A stretch of 64,000 nucleotides of DNA from Yinghuangia sp045039925 (GTDB taxonomy: Bacteria > Actinomycetota > Actinomycetes > Streptomycetales > Streptomycetaceae): the NCBI GenBank assembly GCA_045039925.1, contig CP108400.1, positions 10,230,001-10,294,000 on the forward strand, given 5' to 3'. Under the pieces are notes generated by a model that saw nothing but the letters and a program-made list of their open reading frames with translations, was not told the origin of the DNA and searched no databases. The translations under genes and the position numbers were made by a program. The first letter of the stretch is position 1; each line of letters opens with the position of its first letter. Positions 8,252 to 17,312 of this stretch are shown here, in pieces.

Positions 8252-8415
8252 CCCCTCCGAGGTCATCGGCACGTGCTCGCCGACGGCCAGGCTCCCCGCC
8301 AATCGCACGGGCGGGCGGCTGAACGGGGTTGCCGGGTAAGCGGGTTCGGGGCGGGGCGGTGTCGCGTTCGGCGGGGACGTGGCGGTGCGGGCTGGGGGGA
8401 CGTGTCGCCCCTTTG

Positions 8416-9825
8416 TCAGCTTTGAGCGGGGCGGTTCTCTACCCGGAAGATGTGGATCGCCCACGGTACGCGGTACAAGGCGTAGCCCGCGCCGATCGGT
8501 TCGATGCCGGCGTTGGGCAGGTTGCGGGCGAGTATCTGCTTGGTGCGGACGTCGATGGCCATCATGGTCCGGACGTCCCCGTCGTTGCGGTCCGGCTTGC
8601 CGCCGTTGACGTACAGGACTCCGCCGACCACGGCGTCCGTGGCGATCTTCGCCTCGTCCGACGCCTGCTGCCACAACGTGCGGAACGTGCCCGCCTCCCA
8701 GACCGCGACGTGGTCGCCGTCCGAGACCACCGCGAGCTTGCCGGTCGGGTCGGTGAACCACGACGACACGCCCTCCGCGATGGTCGGGCCGGTGGCCAGC
8801 AGCTTGCCGGTCACCGGGTCGTGCAGGCCGAGCACCTCGCCCATCCCGAACTGCTTGGTCGACCAGCCGATGAGGACCTTGCCGTCGAACGCGCCCAGAA
8901 GGTGCGGCAGCTGTCCGGTCGAGTAGGCGGCGGGGTCGGAGCCGACCGGGCGTTCGACCGTGTCGGTGTCCCACCGGCGGGCACCGGTGACGGGGTCGAA
9001 CGCCGCCAGACGCCCGGGCGAGAGTGTCTGGCGGCCGGCGATCTCCTGGATCATCACCGTGCCCGCGACCAGCGGCCGCGGCCCGCACTGGGAGTTGAGG
9101 CAGGTCAGCCGGACCTCGGTGCCGGGACGGTCGGCCGCCCGTACGACGGTGGTGTTGCCCGGCAGGCCGGCCACCTCCACGACCCAGCCGTCGACCACCC
9201 GGACGTCCCGGCCGCCGGCCTGCCCCAGCGCCGGCAGTTCCGTGCCGCCGAGGCGCGTGGCCTGCTCGTCGTACGCCTCCACGACCCAGGCCCGCTTCTC
9301 CGCGCTGAGCCCGTCGGACGGGACGACCGTGCGGCCCCGCACGACGATCGCGGGCTTTCCCGACCAGGTCTCGGCCGAGACCTCGCCGTACAGCTGAAGC
9401 GACTTGCGCACCGTCCCGGTCGCGGCGTCGCGGAACTCCACCCGGTGGAACCGCACCGCGTGGTCGGACACGCCGTACTCGTAGGGCACGCTCGGCGACG
9501 GGACGGGAGTCGCGACGACCACCGTCGACCCGAGGGCGACGACGACCGGCTCCGAGGGACCGGGCGGGTCCGCCGAGAACCCCACCGACCACGAGGGCTT
9601 GCCGGCGAGTCCGGGAACCGCCGGTCCGGTGAACGGCTTCGCGGTGGCAAGGCCCACCGGGCCCGACCCGGAACCGGTCCCCGCGCCGGACGTCGCGGCG
9701 CCCGCCGGCGCGGGCTTTCCGTCGGCTGCGGTACCGGCCGCCTTCTCGTCCGAGTCGCAGCCCACGAGCGCCATCCCGCTCATGGTGACGGCAACACCCA
9801 GGTATACGGCGCGGTTTCGTCCCAC
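8416..9825 (-). CDS. PQQ-like beta-propeller lipoprotein
   Basis: The 469-residue product begins with a lipoprotein signal, MSGMALVGC, so Cys 23 or so is the likely lipid anchor; a Ser/Gly/Ala-rich linker follows. The remainder has repeated propeller-type strands with segments such as LAAFDPVTGARRWDT, LGLHDPVTGKLLATG and LAVVSDGDHVAVWEAGTFRTLW, typical of PQQ-binding-like repeats. It therefore faces the outside of the membrane; its ligand is unknown. The start is GTG; an ATG 11 bases upstream is out of frame. It is divergent from the Ser/Thr kinase gene, but with a 1.1 kb gap. Confidence 0.8.
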   Translation of the reverse strand: MGRNRAVYLGVAVTMSGMALVGCDSDEKAAGTAADGKPAPAGAATSGAGTGSGSGPVGLATAKPFTGPAVPGLAGKPSWSVGFSADPPGPSEPVVVALGSTVVVATPVPSPSVPYEYGVSDHAVRFHRVEFRDAATGTVRKSLQLYGEVSAETWSGKPAIVVRGRTVVPSDGLSAEKRAWVVEAYDEQATRLGGTELPALGQAGGRDVRVVDGWVVEVAGLPGNTTVVRAADRPGTEVRLTCLNSQCGPRPLVAGTVMIQEIAGRQTLSPGRLAAFDPVTGARRWDTDTVERPVGSDPAAYSTGQLPHLLGAFDGKVLIGWSTKQFGMGEVLGLHDPVTGKLLATGPTIAEGVSSWFTDPTGKLAVVSDGDHVAVWEAGTFRTLWQQASDEAKIATDAVVGGVLYVNGGKPDRNDGDVRTMMAIDVRTKQILARNLPNAGIEPIGAGYALYRVPWAIHIFRVENRPAQS

Positions 9826-10985
9826 AGTTCCCCCATGATCGTTAAGCGTCGCCGCATCCTAGGTTGCGGGCGCCCGCACCCGGTCGCCGAAGGTCAGGAC
9901 GCGCGAGGCTGAGGGAAGAGTGCGCGGCGGTGCAAGGGGCCGAGGCTCGGCGACTGGGCGCCTGCTGTGCCGAGGCGGAGGTACGCGCCGCCCGCCACCG
10001 ACGGCCCCAACCGTGTGCGGGCCGCCACGAAAGGGTGGAGATTACGCCGACCGATGGGCGATCCGCGGTCACGCGCCCGGACACTTGCCGGGACCGGCCC
10101 CGCCCTGACCAGCGCATACACCGCATCACCCCAGGTCAAGGCACTGTTGACACCGCGCCTGCCCCGCCCGCTACGTTCGATCACGTCCACCGCAGGACGA
10201 CCGACCGGGAAATCCTTCCCGGGTACCGCGCACGCGACCGGGCCCCGGTGGCCGACAGGCCACCCACCGCCAGACCCGGCATCGCACGCGCGGCAGCCCC
10301 GGGAAGCCGCCACCGTGCGGCTTGCGGCCGTCAGGGCAGCACCCGTGCGCCTGCCTTGCCGACCACGAGCGCCGACCCGACGGCCGGTGCGACCCGGGTG
10401 GGACCCGGCCGCCCAGTAGACAACGGCCCCCGCGACCCGCAGCCAGCCGGTCCGGGGCCGGCCCGAAGGGCGACCGGTCCCACCTGCTGAACGGCGGACC
10501 CGGCCGAAGTGAACCGGCACTTCCGCCGTCTGCGATCGAACGCCCCGGGGGGACGGGGCTGTCTGCGGAGTGCCGGTCGCGTGAGTTCGGCCGCGACTGC
10601 TGGGAGGGCTGTGGCCGACTCCTTGCGGCAATCGGCGCCGGTGCCGGACCGAACGAATTGTCCGAACGGCCTTGTGCTGCCCATCGCTTCGCCGAGCCGC
10701 ATTTGTGGGCTGTTGCGACCCCGGCCTTGCACCCCGAAGTCGACAGTCGGGCGGCACGTTCTACGGCGTTCTACGGCGTTCTACGGCCATCATGCCGAGC
10801 CGCACAGGCTGCTGAGCACGGAAGCGTCGTCTTGCAGCCATCCCGCGCGGTCTCCGGGGTCGACTGATCGTTTGACGGCAATTGCGTGGTATCAATTCTC
10901 CGGCCCGGGCCGCCGCCCTGAGCGGTCGCGCAAGGCGCGACAGGGGCTTCGACCGTAACGGGGACAGGGATGGGACACGGCCAGC
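9826..10985. other. Non-coding gap of 1.16 kb
   Basis: No frame here has convincing codon use, a ribosome site or recognisable domains; the long open frames are Arg/Pro/Ala-rich shadows of GC-rich DNA. Visible structure is limited to a 10-base tandem repeat at 10758 and a slightly AT-richer patch near 10870-10900 (TTGACG then ATTCTC) that could serve the downstream kinase gene. Confidence 0.5.
10758..10787. repeat. Three perfect copies of a 10-base unit
   Basis: GTTCTACGGC occurs three times head to tail about 200 bases upstream of the Ser/Thr kinase gene. Ten bases is close to one helical turn, so the repeats would face the same side of the DNA. Confidence 0.9.
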
Positions 10986-13058
10986 ATGCAGCCTCTTACC
11001 GGTGAGGATCCGGCGCAGATAGCGGAGTTCCGGCTGATGTTCCGGCTTGGTGCCGGGGGGATGGGGCGGGTGTATCTCGCTCGTTCGGGTGGTGGCCGGT
11101 TTGTGGCGTTGAAGACGGTTCATGCGTGGTTGGCGGAGGCGCCGGGTTTCCGTGAGCGGTTCGCGTTGGAGATCGAGGCGTCGAGGCGGGTGTCGGGGGC
11201 GGGTACGGTCGCGGTGGTGGCGGCGGATGCGGCGGCGGCGGTGCCGTGGTTGGCGTCGGTGTACGTTCCCGGGCCGTCGTTGGCCGAGGCGGTGCACGGA
11301 CACGGTCCGTTGCCCGGGGCGGCGGTGTGGCGGCTGTTGTCCGGGTTGGCGGAGGCGCTGGGGCGGGTGCACGGTTGCCGGCTCGTCCACCGGGACCTCA
11401 AGCCGTCGAACGTGCTGTTGTCGCAGGACGGTCCGCGGCTGATCGACTTCGGGATCGTCCGTGCTGTGGACCGGACCGCGCTCACCGGTACGGGTCTCGC
11501 GGTGGGGTCGCCGGGGTACATGGCGCCGGAGCAGGCGCGCGGGAGCGGGGTGGGGCCGGCGGCGGACGTGTTCGCGTTGGGTGCGGTGCTGGCGTACGCG
11601 GCGACCGGCCGGGAGGCGTTCGGCGGTGGTTCGGGGCCGGACGTGCTGTACCGCGTCGTGCACGAGGAGCCGGAGGTCGGCGGCCTGCCGGACGAACTGG
11701 CGGGGGTGGTGGGCCGTTGCCTGGCCAAGAAGCCGGAGGAGCGCCCGTCCCTGGCGGAGTTGCGCGCGCTGGCCGCCGCGCACGACACCGGCGGACAGGA
11801 CTGGCTGCCCGGTCCCGTGATGTCGGCGATCGCCGCTCGCGCGGTCCACCTGCTGAGCCTGGAGGCACCAGGTCCGCTTCCTGCCGCAGGGCCGACGCCG
11901 ACCGGGCAAGGCGCCGCGGATCCCGCGACCGAGCCGAACGTCCGGCGCCTGCCCGGGGAGGCGCAGGCCACCGGTGCCGGCATCGCGTCGGCGGCCCGGA
12001 AGAGCGCCGTGGCCGCCGCGGCCGCGACGCATGGGCCGCCCGCTCCGTCGAGGGACGCGTACGTGACCGCGAGCGTCGGCGCGCGCGGGATGGCCGCAAG
12101 ACGACGCAGAATGCGAGCGGCGCTCGGAGCGGTGCTGTCGGTGGTCGTGGTGGCCGGGATCGCGGTAAGCCTCAAGGCTCTCCGGGGCGACGGATCGCCG
12201 TCCCAGCCCTCGGCGGCCGGCTCGTCCCCGATGCCGACGAAACCGGCCGTCGGCGTGGCCCTGCCGCCGTCGGTGCCGGTGAACTCGCCCTCCTCACCTT
12301 CCGCGCCCTCCTCGCCCGCGGCGCCGACCGCGCCGACACCGCCGGTCAGTTCGGCTCCCGCGACGGCGAAGCCGGCGGCCGGCGCGACTCCGTCGCCGCG
12401 GGTGACGGGCCATCCCGACCGCTTCGTCCCGGCGGCCTGGCTGCCCGACGGCCAGGCGCCGTTCGTGTACCGGAAGAGCCCGACGGTCGGATGGCGCTTC
12501 GTCGTGGAGGGCAGCGACGGGGCCGAGTCGAAGCTCAACGCCACCACGGGGGTGGAGAGCACCCCGGCGCAAACCGTGACGTCGTGCGACGGGCCCTCGG
12601 GCGCCTGGGAGCCCACCGGCGTGCTCAAAGCCCAGGTGAGGGGATACCGGTCGCCCGACCCCGGCGTGCCGGCGTACGCACTCCAGGAGCTGTACTTCTT
12701 CCGCGACGAGGTCGATGCGCAGCGGGCGCTGGAGACCTTCGCCGGCTTCTACCTCACGTGCCCGCACGACGGAGAGGTCTTCGACGTGGAGACGGATGAC
12801 CCCCTCACGGAGAAGGCCACCCAAGTGGCCGCGGTCGAGGACGGCATGGCGTGGCTGCACACCTACCGCAGGCCGGACGGTCGGCCCGGTGAGGCCACCG
12901 GGGCCTACCTGTCGGACACGCGCGAGTACTTCGTGCAACGCGGCAACGTCCTCGCGTACATCGCCGTGACGGGCGGGCCGGAGGTCAGCGCGGCGGACAA
13001 CGATCTGGCGGTGCTGAACGAGATGGCCGCGCGCGTCTGCGTCTACAGCACTTGTTGA
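10986..13058 (+). CDS. Membrane Ser/Thr protein kinase with PknH-like outer domain
   Basis: The 690-residue protein has an N-terminal Hanks-type kinase domain (about residues 15-265): glycine loop LGAGGMGRVYLA, VALK lysine, HRDLKPSN catalytic loop, DFG and YMAPEQA. A Pro/Ala linker leads to one transmembrane helix near 380-400 (GAVLSVVVVAGIAVSL) and a Ser/Pro-rich stalk. The last 200 residues form an extracellular domain with four Cys (TSC, LTC, RVC, STC), reminiscent of the disulphide-bonded PknH sensor domain. It likely signals across the membrane by phosphorylation. The ligand is unknown; the PknH comparison rests on layout and cysteines, not alignment. Confidence 0.9.
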   Translation: MQPLTGEDPAQIAEFRLMFRLGAGGMGRVYLARSGGGRFVALKTVHAWLAEAPGFRERFALEIEASRRVSGAGTVAVVAADAAAAVPWLASVYVPGPSLAEAVHGHGPLPGAAVWRLLSGLAEALGRVHGCRLVHRDLKPSNVLLSQDGPRLIDFGIVRAVDRTALTGTGLAVGSPGYMAPEQARGSGVGPAADVFALGAVLAYAATGREAFGGGSGPDVLYRVVHEEPEVGGLPDELAGVVGRCLAKKPEERPSLAELRALAAAHDTGGQDWLPGPVMSAIAARAVHLLSLEAPGPLPAAGPTPTGQGAADPATEPNVRRLPGEAQATGAGIASAARKSAVAAAAATHGPPAPSRDAYVTASVGARGMAARRRRMRAALGAVLSVVVVAGIAVSLKALRGDGSPSQPSAAGSSPMPTKPAVGVALPPSVPVNSPSSPSAPSSPAAPTAPTPPVSSAPATAKPAAGATPSPRVTGHPDRFVPAAWLPDGQAPFVYRKSPTVGWRFVVEGSDGAESKLNATTGVESTPAQTVTSCDGPSGAWEPTGVLKAQVRGYRSPDPGVPAYALQELYFFRDEVDAQRALETFAGFYLTCPHDGEVFDVETDDPLTEKATQVAAVEDGMAWLHTYRRPDGRPGEATGAYLSDTREYFVQRGNVLAYIAVTGGPEVSAADNDLAVLNEMAARVCVYSTC

Positions 13059-13092
13059 GGCTTGGCCGAGTCCCGGTCGGTCCCGACTCGGC

Positions 13093-13135
13093 TCCGGCTC
13101 AGTCCGGGCTCAGCCCCGGCTCAGCCCTGGCTCAG
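13093..13135. repeat. Eleven-base tandem repeat after the kinase gene
   Basis: Four near-identical units ending in GGCTCAG (10-11 bases each) follow one another in the 290-base gap between the kinase gene and ppm1. Unit period matches roughly one helical turn. No gene is visible in this gap. Confidence 0.8.
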
Positions 13136-13351
13136 TCCCGGGCCGACCCGTTCGGCATGACCGTGGTCCGCCCGGGTAGCTGTGCGACGGCCGGGCGACC
13201 GCCTCCGGAGCCGATCCGACCGGCCCGCGAAACCCCGAGGTCGGCGCGGACGTTGTAGCGTACGCAGCCGTACCCGACCACGACGGAACGTGACCGCCGC
13301 TCGGGCCGCCCCGCCGCGGCGTCCCGACCCCGCGGCCCGCGAGGAGACGAT

Positions 13352-14263
13352 GTGAGCGCCCCCGACGAGCAGAAGCAGGACACTTTCGGCGACCTCGGCA
13401 AGGTGCTCGTGATCATCCCGACCTACAACGAGTCGGACAACATCACGGACATCGTCGGCCGGCTGCGCGCCGCCGCGCCCGGGGCCGACGTCCTGGTCGC
13501 CGACGACAACAGCCCGGACGGCACCGGCGACATCGCCGACCGCCTCGCCGAGCACGACCCGCACGTCCAGGTGCTGCACCGCAAGGGCAAGGAAGGCCTG
13601 GGCGCCGCGTACCTCGCCGGGTTCCACTGGGGGATCGACCGCGGCTACGACGTCCTCGTCGAGATGGACGCCGACGGCTCCCACCAGCCCGAGCAGCTCC
13701 CGCGCCTGCTGGAGGCGGTACGCGACGCCGACCTCGTCCTCGGTTCCCGCTGGGTGCCCGGCGGCGCGATCGTGAACTGGCCCACGTCGCGCAAACTGCT
13801 CTCGCGCGGCGGCAGCACGTACTCGCGGTTCATGCTCGGCCTCGACCTGCGCGACATCACCGGCGGGTTCCGCGCGTTCCGCAAGGAGACGCTGCTGGGC
13901 ATCGACATGGACTCGATCGCCTCGCAGGGCTACTGCTTCCAGGTCGACCTGGCGTGGCGGGCCGCGCGCCGCGGGTTCCGCGTCGTCGAGGTGCCGATCA
14001 CGTTCGTGGAACGCGAGCGCGGCGACAGCAAGATGAGCCGCACCATCGTCGCCGAGGCGCTGTGGCGCGTGACCGCGTGGGGCACCGGGCACCGCCTCGG
14101 CCAGCTGCGCGACGCCGCACGGAGCGCGGCGCCGGGCGCCGGACCGCGCGGCTCCGACACCGGAACCGGCGCCGGAGCTGACGTCGGCCCCGACACCGAC
14201 ACCGGCCCCGACACCGGCACCGGGGCGGGAACCGACACCGTCGGGAACACTCCGGGCCGCTGA
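13352..14263 (+). CDS. ppm1: Polyprenol monophosphomannose synthase
   Basis: The 303-residue GT2 glycosyltransferase moves mannose from GDP-mannose to polyprenyl phosphate, the donor for protein O-mannosylation and lipoglycans at the membrane. Motifs in order are VIIPTYNESDNI (about 22), ADDNSPDGTGD (55), GLGAAYLAGF, the metal-binding EMDADGSHQPE (about 107), LGSRWVPGG and SRTIVAEALWRV. There is no transmembrane part, as in soluble Dpm1-type enzymes. The last 35 residues are a low-complexity Gly/Thr/Asp/Pro tail. GAGGAG lies 6 bases before the GTG start. Gene order with fxsA and rbpA is conserved in streptomycetes, to my recollection. Confidence 0.93.
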   Translation: MSAPDEQKQDTFGDLGKVLVIIPTYNESDNITDIVGRLRAAAPGADVLVADDNSPDGTGDIADRLAEHDPHVQVLHRKGKEGLGAAYLAGFHWGIDRGYDVLVEMDADGSHQPEQLPRLLEAVRDADLVLGSRWVPGGAIVNWPTSRKLLSRGGSTYSRFMLGLDLRDITGGFRAFRKETLLGIDMDSIASQGYCFQVDLAWRAARRGFRVVEVPITFVERERGDSKMSRTIVAEALWRVTAWGTGHRLGQLRDAARSAAPGAGPRGSDTGTGAGADVGPDTDTGPDTGTGAGTDTVGNTPGR

Positions 14264-14456
14264 CGCGTCTACCAAGGGGAGGGGAACCACCGCGCGGCTC
14301 ACCACCGCGACCGGCGCCGACCCTCCGTCCGCCGCACGCACAGCCACACCAGCACGCACGACCGCCCCCGGTACCCGGCCGGGGACGGGCCCACCCGGAC
14401 CGTACGGACGGCGTCCGCCGTACCGGGCCCGGGACCGGAAGGGAGACCCCGACACC

Positions 14457-15050
14457 ATGCGCCGCGCCGCAATCCTGCTGCCCCTGGTCGCCCTGCCGAT
14501 CCTCGAGATCTACCTGATCAGCCGCGTCGGCAGTGCCATCGGCGTGGGCAACACCGTCCTGCTGCTCCTCGCCGGCGTCGTCGCGGGCTCGTTCGCCATC
14601 AAGTACGAGGGCCGCCGCGCGCTCAACCGCCTCGCCAAGGCCGCCGCCGCGAACGCGGGCCCCGCGGAGACCGTCTCGGCCGCCCCGACGCCCGAGACGA
14701 ACAAGGCCGCGGCCGATGCGGGCCTGGTGGTGCTCGGCGGCATCCTGCTCATCATCCCGGGCTTCGTGTCGGACGTGCTCGGCATCCTGTGCCTGCTCCC
14801 CTTCACCCGGCCGCTGCTGCGCCGGGCGATCGGCGGCGCGGTCGGCAGCCAGCTCGCCCGACGCACCAAGTTCGGGTCGGCGGTCGGCCAGGCGCGGCAG
14901 ATGCAGGACCAGATGCGCATGCACGCCCCCGACGGACGCGTGGTGCCCGGCGAGGTCGTCGAGGGGACCGTCGTCGACCAGAACGGCGCGACCGTGTGGC
15001 GGCCCGGCGACAACGTCGGCGACCAGGGCCCGGGGCGCCTCTCCGGCTGA
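14457..15050 (+). CDS. fxsA: FxsA-family membrane protein
   Basis: The 197-residue protein matches FxsA: LPLVALPILEIYLISRVGSAIG forms the first helix, VLLLLAGVVAGSFAIKYEGRRALNR the second, and DAGLVVLGGILLIIPGFVSDVLGILCLLPFTRPLLRR the third and fourth. The C-terminal 65 residues are hydrophilic and cytoplasmic. In E. coli FxsA overproduction relieves F-plasmid exclusion of phage T7; its normal role is unclear. GGAAGGGAG precedes the ATG. It is about 190 bases downstream of ppm1, in the same direction. Confidence 0.9.
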   Translation: MRRAAILLPLVALPILEIYLISRVGSAIGVGNTVLLLLAGVVAGSFAIKYEGRRALNRLAKAAAANAGPAETVSAAPTPETNKAAADAGLVVLGGILLIIPGFVSDVLGILCLLPFTRPLLRRAIGGAVGSQLARRTKFGSAVGQARQMQDQMRMHAPDGRVVPGEVVEGTVVDQNGATVWRPGDNVGDQGPGRLSG

Positions 15051-15145
15051 CCGCCGCGTCGCCGACTGCCACGCCGCTCCCGCCGGCCCCCACCGCCCCC
15101 CGCGGCGCCCAACGCCCGGCGTCTCCCGGCTCCTAGGGTGAGTCG

Positions 15146-15730
15146 ATGCGCAAACTCGTCTACTACGTGGCCCAGAGCCTCGACGGCTACATCGGCGGAC
15201 CCGACGGCGACGCCTCGTTCTTCCCCCACGACGGCGACCACGCGGGGCTCGTCGCGGAGTACCCCGAGACCGTCCCGTCGCACATCGCGGACGCGGTCGG
15301 CCTGGACACCACGCCGCGGCTGTTCGACACCGTGCTCATGGGCCGGGGCACGTACCAGGCCGGCGGGGTCCCGTCGCCGTACCGGCATCTGCGCCAGATC
15401 GTCTATTCGCGCAGCCTGGCCGCGGCCGACGACCCGGCCGTGGAAGTGGTCGCCGCCGACCCCGCCGAGCACGTACGCGCCCTCAAGCGCGAACCGGGCG
15501 GCGAGCCCGGCAAGGACATCTGGCTGTGCGGCGGAGGCGGCCTCGCCGCGGCGCTCCGCGACGAGATCGACGAATTCCACCTGAAGATCTACCCGGTCGT
15601 CATCGGCTCCGGAACCCCGCTGGTGGACGGCCCGTTCGCGGTACGCGGGCTCGCGCTGACGCACAGCCGGACGTACCAGGACGGCGTGGCCTTCCACATC
15701 TACGCCCGCCGCCCCGCGGACCGGGCATAG
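15146..15730 (+). CDS. Dihydrofolate reductase-family (RibD C-terminal) protein
   Basis: The 194-residue protein has the DHFR/RibD C-terminal fold: RKLVYYVAQSLDGYIGGPDGD at the N-terminus, the LFDTVLMGRGTYQAG loop, IVYSRSL, and the nucleotide-binding IWLCGGGGLAAALRDEIDEF with YPVVIGSGTPLVD. Family members (YyaP, YwjB) are assumed NADPH reductases with unknown substrates. It lies between fxsA and the maltokinase-cap gene, and interrupts the otherwise conserved ppm1-fxsA-rbpA neighbourhood. No strong ribosome site was seen before the ATG. Confidence 0.88.
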   Translation: MRKLVYYVAQSLDGYIGGPDGDASFFPHDGDHAGLVAEYPETVPSHIADAVGLDTTPRLFDTVLMGRGTYQAGGVPSPYRHLRQIVYSRSLAAADDPAVEVVAADPAEHVRALKREPGGEPGKDIWLCGGGGLAAALRDEIDEFHLKIYPVVIGSGTPLVDGPFAVRGLALTHSRTYQDGVAFHIYARRPADRA

Positions 15731-15776
15731 AGCCGGTCCGCCACCAACCAGCGGCTGAGCTCGCGGGCCGGTCGCG

Positions 15777-16499
15777 CTAACCCCGGGGGCTGCCGTGGAG
15801 AACCGCGAACAGCCCGTGGACGCGGGGCCCTTCCGGCTGTGGGAGCCAGTGCCCGGCGACGTGGCCCGTCGCGCCGTCCGGGGTGGCCACCAGGCCGTCC
15901 GGGCCGGGGCGGAGGGCCCGGTGCACACGGAGCGTCAGGCCGTTCGGTCCACGCAGTTCGGTGCCCTCGCTGTCGTCGGTCGCGGCGGTGCCGGCGGCGA
16001 ACTCCGCGGAGAGGTCGCCGCCGCCGGTGTGGCTGCGGGTCACCTCCCGGTCGGGCGTGTCGGTGGAGTTCTGGTCCTGGGCCTGCACGCGGCCCTCGAT
16101 CAGCGCCGCCAACTGGCCGACCAGCACCGGGTCGTGGAAGCCGTCGTACGCCCAGCGCCGCCCGAGCACCCCGTGCTCCATGGTGCCGACGAGGGCGTGC
16201 TCGGCCCCGTCGAGCGGCGCGCCGCGGTAGGTGAGCGGCACCAGGTAGGCGGCGAGGCCCGGCGCGGAGGTACCGGGAGTCCCGGGAGTTCCGGGGGAGA
16301 CCGGGGTGGGCGACGAGGCGTCGGTGACCACCAGGAACTCGATGCCGACCTCGCCCCGCGGATCGTCCAGCCGGAAGCCGCCGGCCTTCGCCAACGCAGG
16401 CGCCTCCGGGCCGCCGCCATACCACGGACGGGAGGGCAGCCACGCGGTGAGCAGGTCCAGCTTGCCCGGTGTGAGGGTGGTGTGGTGGATCACGGCCAT
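15777..16499 (-). CDS. Maltokinase N-terminal cap-like domain protein
   Basis: The 240-residue protein begins MAVIHHTTLTPGKLDLLTAWLPSRPWY split over its first 27 residues and continues with GGFRLDDPRGEVGIEFLVVT, YLVPLTYRGAPLDGAEHALVG, MEHGVLGRRWAYDGFHDP and SDTPD-like sequence. This is the stand-alone form of the cap domain that precedes maltokinase, seen widely in actinobacteria. No kinase domain follows. It may bind a sugar or glucan, but no activity can be assigned. GGAGGAG lies 10 bases before the ATG. It is convergent with the DHFR-family gene. Confidence 0.85.
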   Translation of the reverse strand: MAVIHHTTLTPGKLDLLTAWLPSRPWYGGGPEAPALAKAGGFRLDDPRGEVGIEFLVVTDASSPTPVSPGTPGTPGTSAPGLAAYLVPLTYRGAPLDGAEHALVGTMEHGVLGRRWAYDGFHDPVLVGQLAALIEGRVQAQDQNSTDTPDREVTRSHTGGGDLSAEFAAGTAATDDSEGTELRGPNGLTLRVHRALRPGPDGLVATPDGATGHVAGHWLPQPEGPRVHGLFAVLHGSPRG

Positions 16500-16676
16500 G
16501 CCGAAGGATCTCCTCCGCTCAGCGCACGCGCGCCCGAGTGCACGCGGGTTCTCCGACAGCCTCTCACCCCGGTTGCCCTGAGCCATGTCGTCGGGAGGAC
16601 AGGTCCGTTCCCGCGGCCGGCTGCGTACTCGGGGGCTGCGTACTCGGGCGGGTGGGTGCCTGCATCTGCACGAACG

Positions 16677-16725
16677 CCGGTGGGCCCGGCCCGATCCGTG
16701 CTGGGGATCGGGCCGGGCCCACCGG
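16677..16725. terminator. Perfect 21-bp hairpin downstream of rbpA
   Basis: Two 21-base arms (16677-16697 and 16705-16725) are exact reverse complements around a seven-base loop. It lies 124 bases beyond the rbpA stop codon and upstream of the maltokinase-cap gene, and is the likely rbpA terminator. The remaining part of this 350-base gap shows no gene. Confidence 0.85.
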
Positions 16726-16848
16726 CTGATGACGTGCGGGCGGCCGCCTACCGGGGTGGCGGCGGCCGTCGCTGGGTGGTTGTGGTGGTCGGTTCCGGGG
16801 ATGGTGTCGAGCGCGGTGCCGACCGCGCTGGTCGGGCCCTGCTGGTGG

Positions 16849-17223
16849 TCAGGCCGTCTTGCGGTTGTCCCGCGGGTCGTGGTGCAGGTCGATGCCTCCG
16901 GACCGCAGCACGGCCAGGCGTTCGGCGAGGACCTCCTCCAGTTCCTCGCGCGTGCGCCGCTCCATCAGCATGTCCCAGTGCGTACGCGCGGGCTTGTTCT
17001 TCTTCTCCTCCGGCGGAGCGCCGTCCACCAGCTGGGCGACCGCACCGCAGCTGCGGCACTCCCAGACCGGGGGGATCTCCGCCTCGACGGAGAACGGCAT
17101 CTCGAACCGGTGACCGCGGGGACACGCGTACTCGACGGTCCGACGCGGGGCCAGGTCGATTCCACGGTCGGTCTCGTAGCTGGTGGCGCCGAGGCGCGTG
17201 CCGCGGAGAGCTCGCTCACTCAT
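16849..17223 (-). CDS. rbpA: RNA polymerase-binding protein RbpA
   Basis: This 124-residue protein is the actinobacterial RNA polymerase-binding factor that stabilises promoter complexes with the principal sigma factor. It shows the N-terminal tail, a zinc-type core with C34, H38 (CPRGH), C56 and C59 (CRSC), the basic linker PEEKKNKPARTHWDMLMERR and the sigma-interacting C-terminal helix region EELEEVLAERLAVLR. Length and cysteine positions match the Streptomyces coelicolor protein. AGGAGG precedes the ATG. A SigR-type promoter lies upstream, in accord with known thiol-stress control of rbpA in S. coelicolor. Confidence 0.97.
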   Translation of the reverse strand: MSERALRGTRLGATSYETDRGIDLAPRRTVEYACPRGHRFEMPFSVEAEIPPVWECRSCGAVAQLVDGAPPEEKKNKPARTHWDMLMERRTREELEEVLAERLAVLRSGGIDLHHDPRDNRKTA

Positions 17224-17286
17224 GAAATCGTGCCTCCTGGGCTTGAAAGTCCACTGCGACAGCCGTGGCTGCCTGTTCGATCGATC

Positions 17287-17312
17287 AACGTGCGGAGGGC
17301 GCCGAAGATTCC
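17287..17312 (-). promoter_or_regulatory. SigR-type promoter of rbpA
   Basis: On the minus strand GGAAT (17312-17308) is followed by exactly 18 bases and GTT (17289-17287), matching the SigR consensus GGAAT-N18-GTT. Transcription would start near 17280, giving a leader of about 57 bases before the rbpA ATG. Confidence 0.85.

Noticed and set aside
9894..10757. Open frames on both strands of the 1.16 kb gap
   Set aside because: None has a ribosome site, GC3 codon bias or recognisable domain; residue composition is typical of random GC-rich frames.
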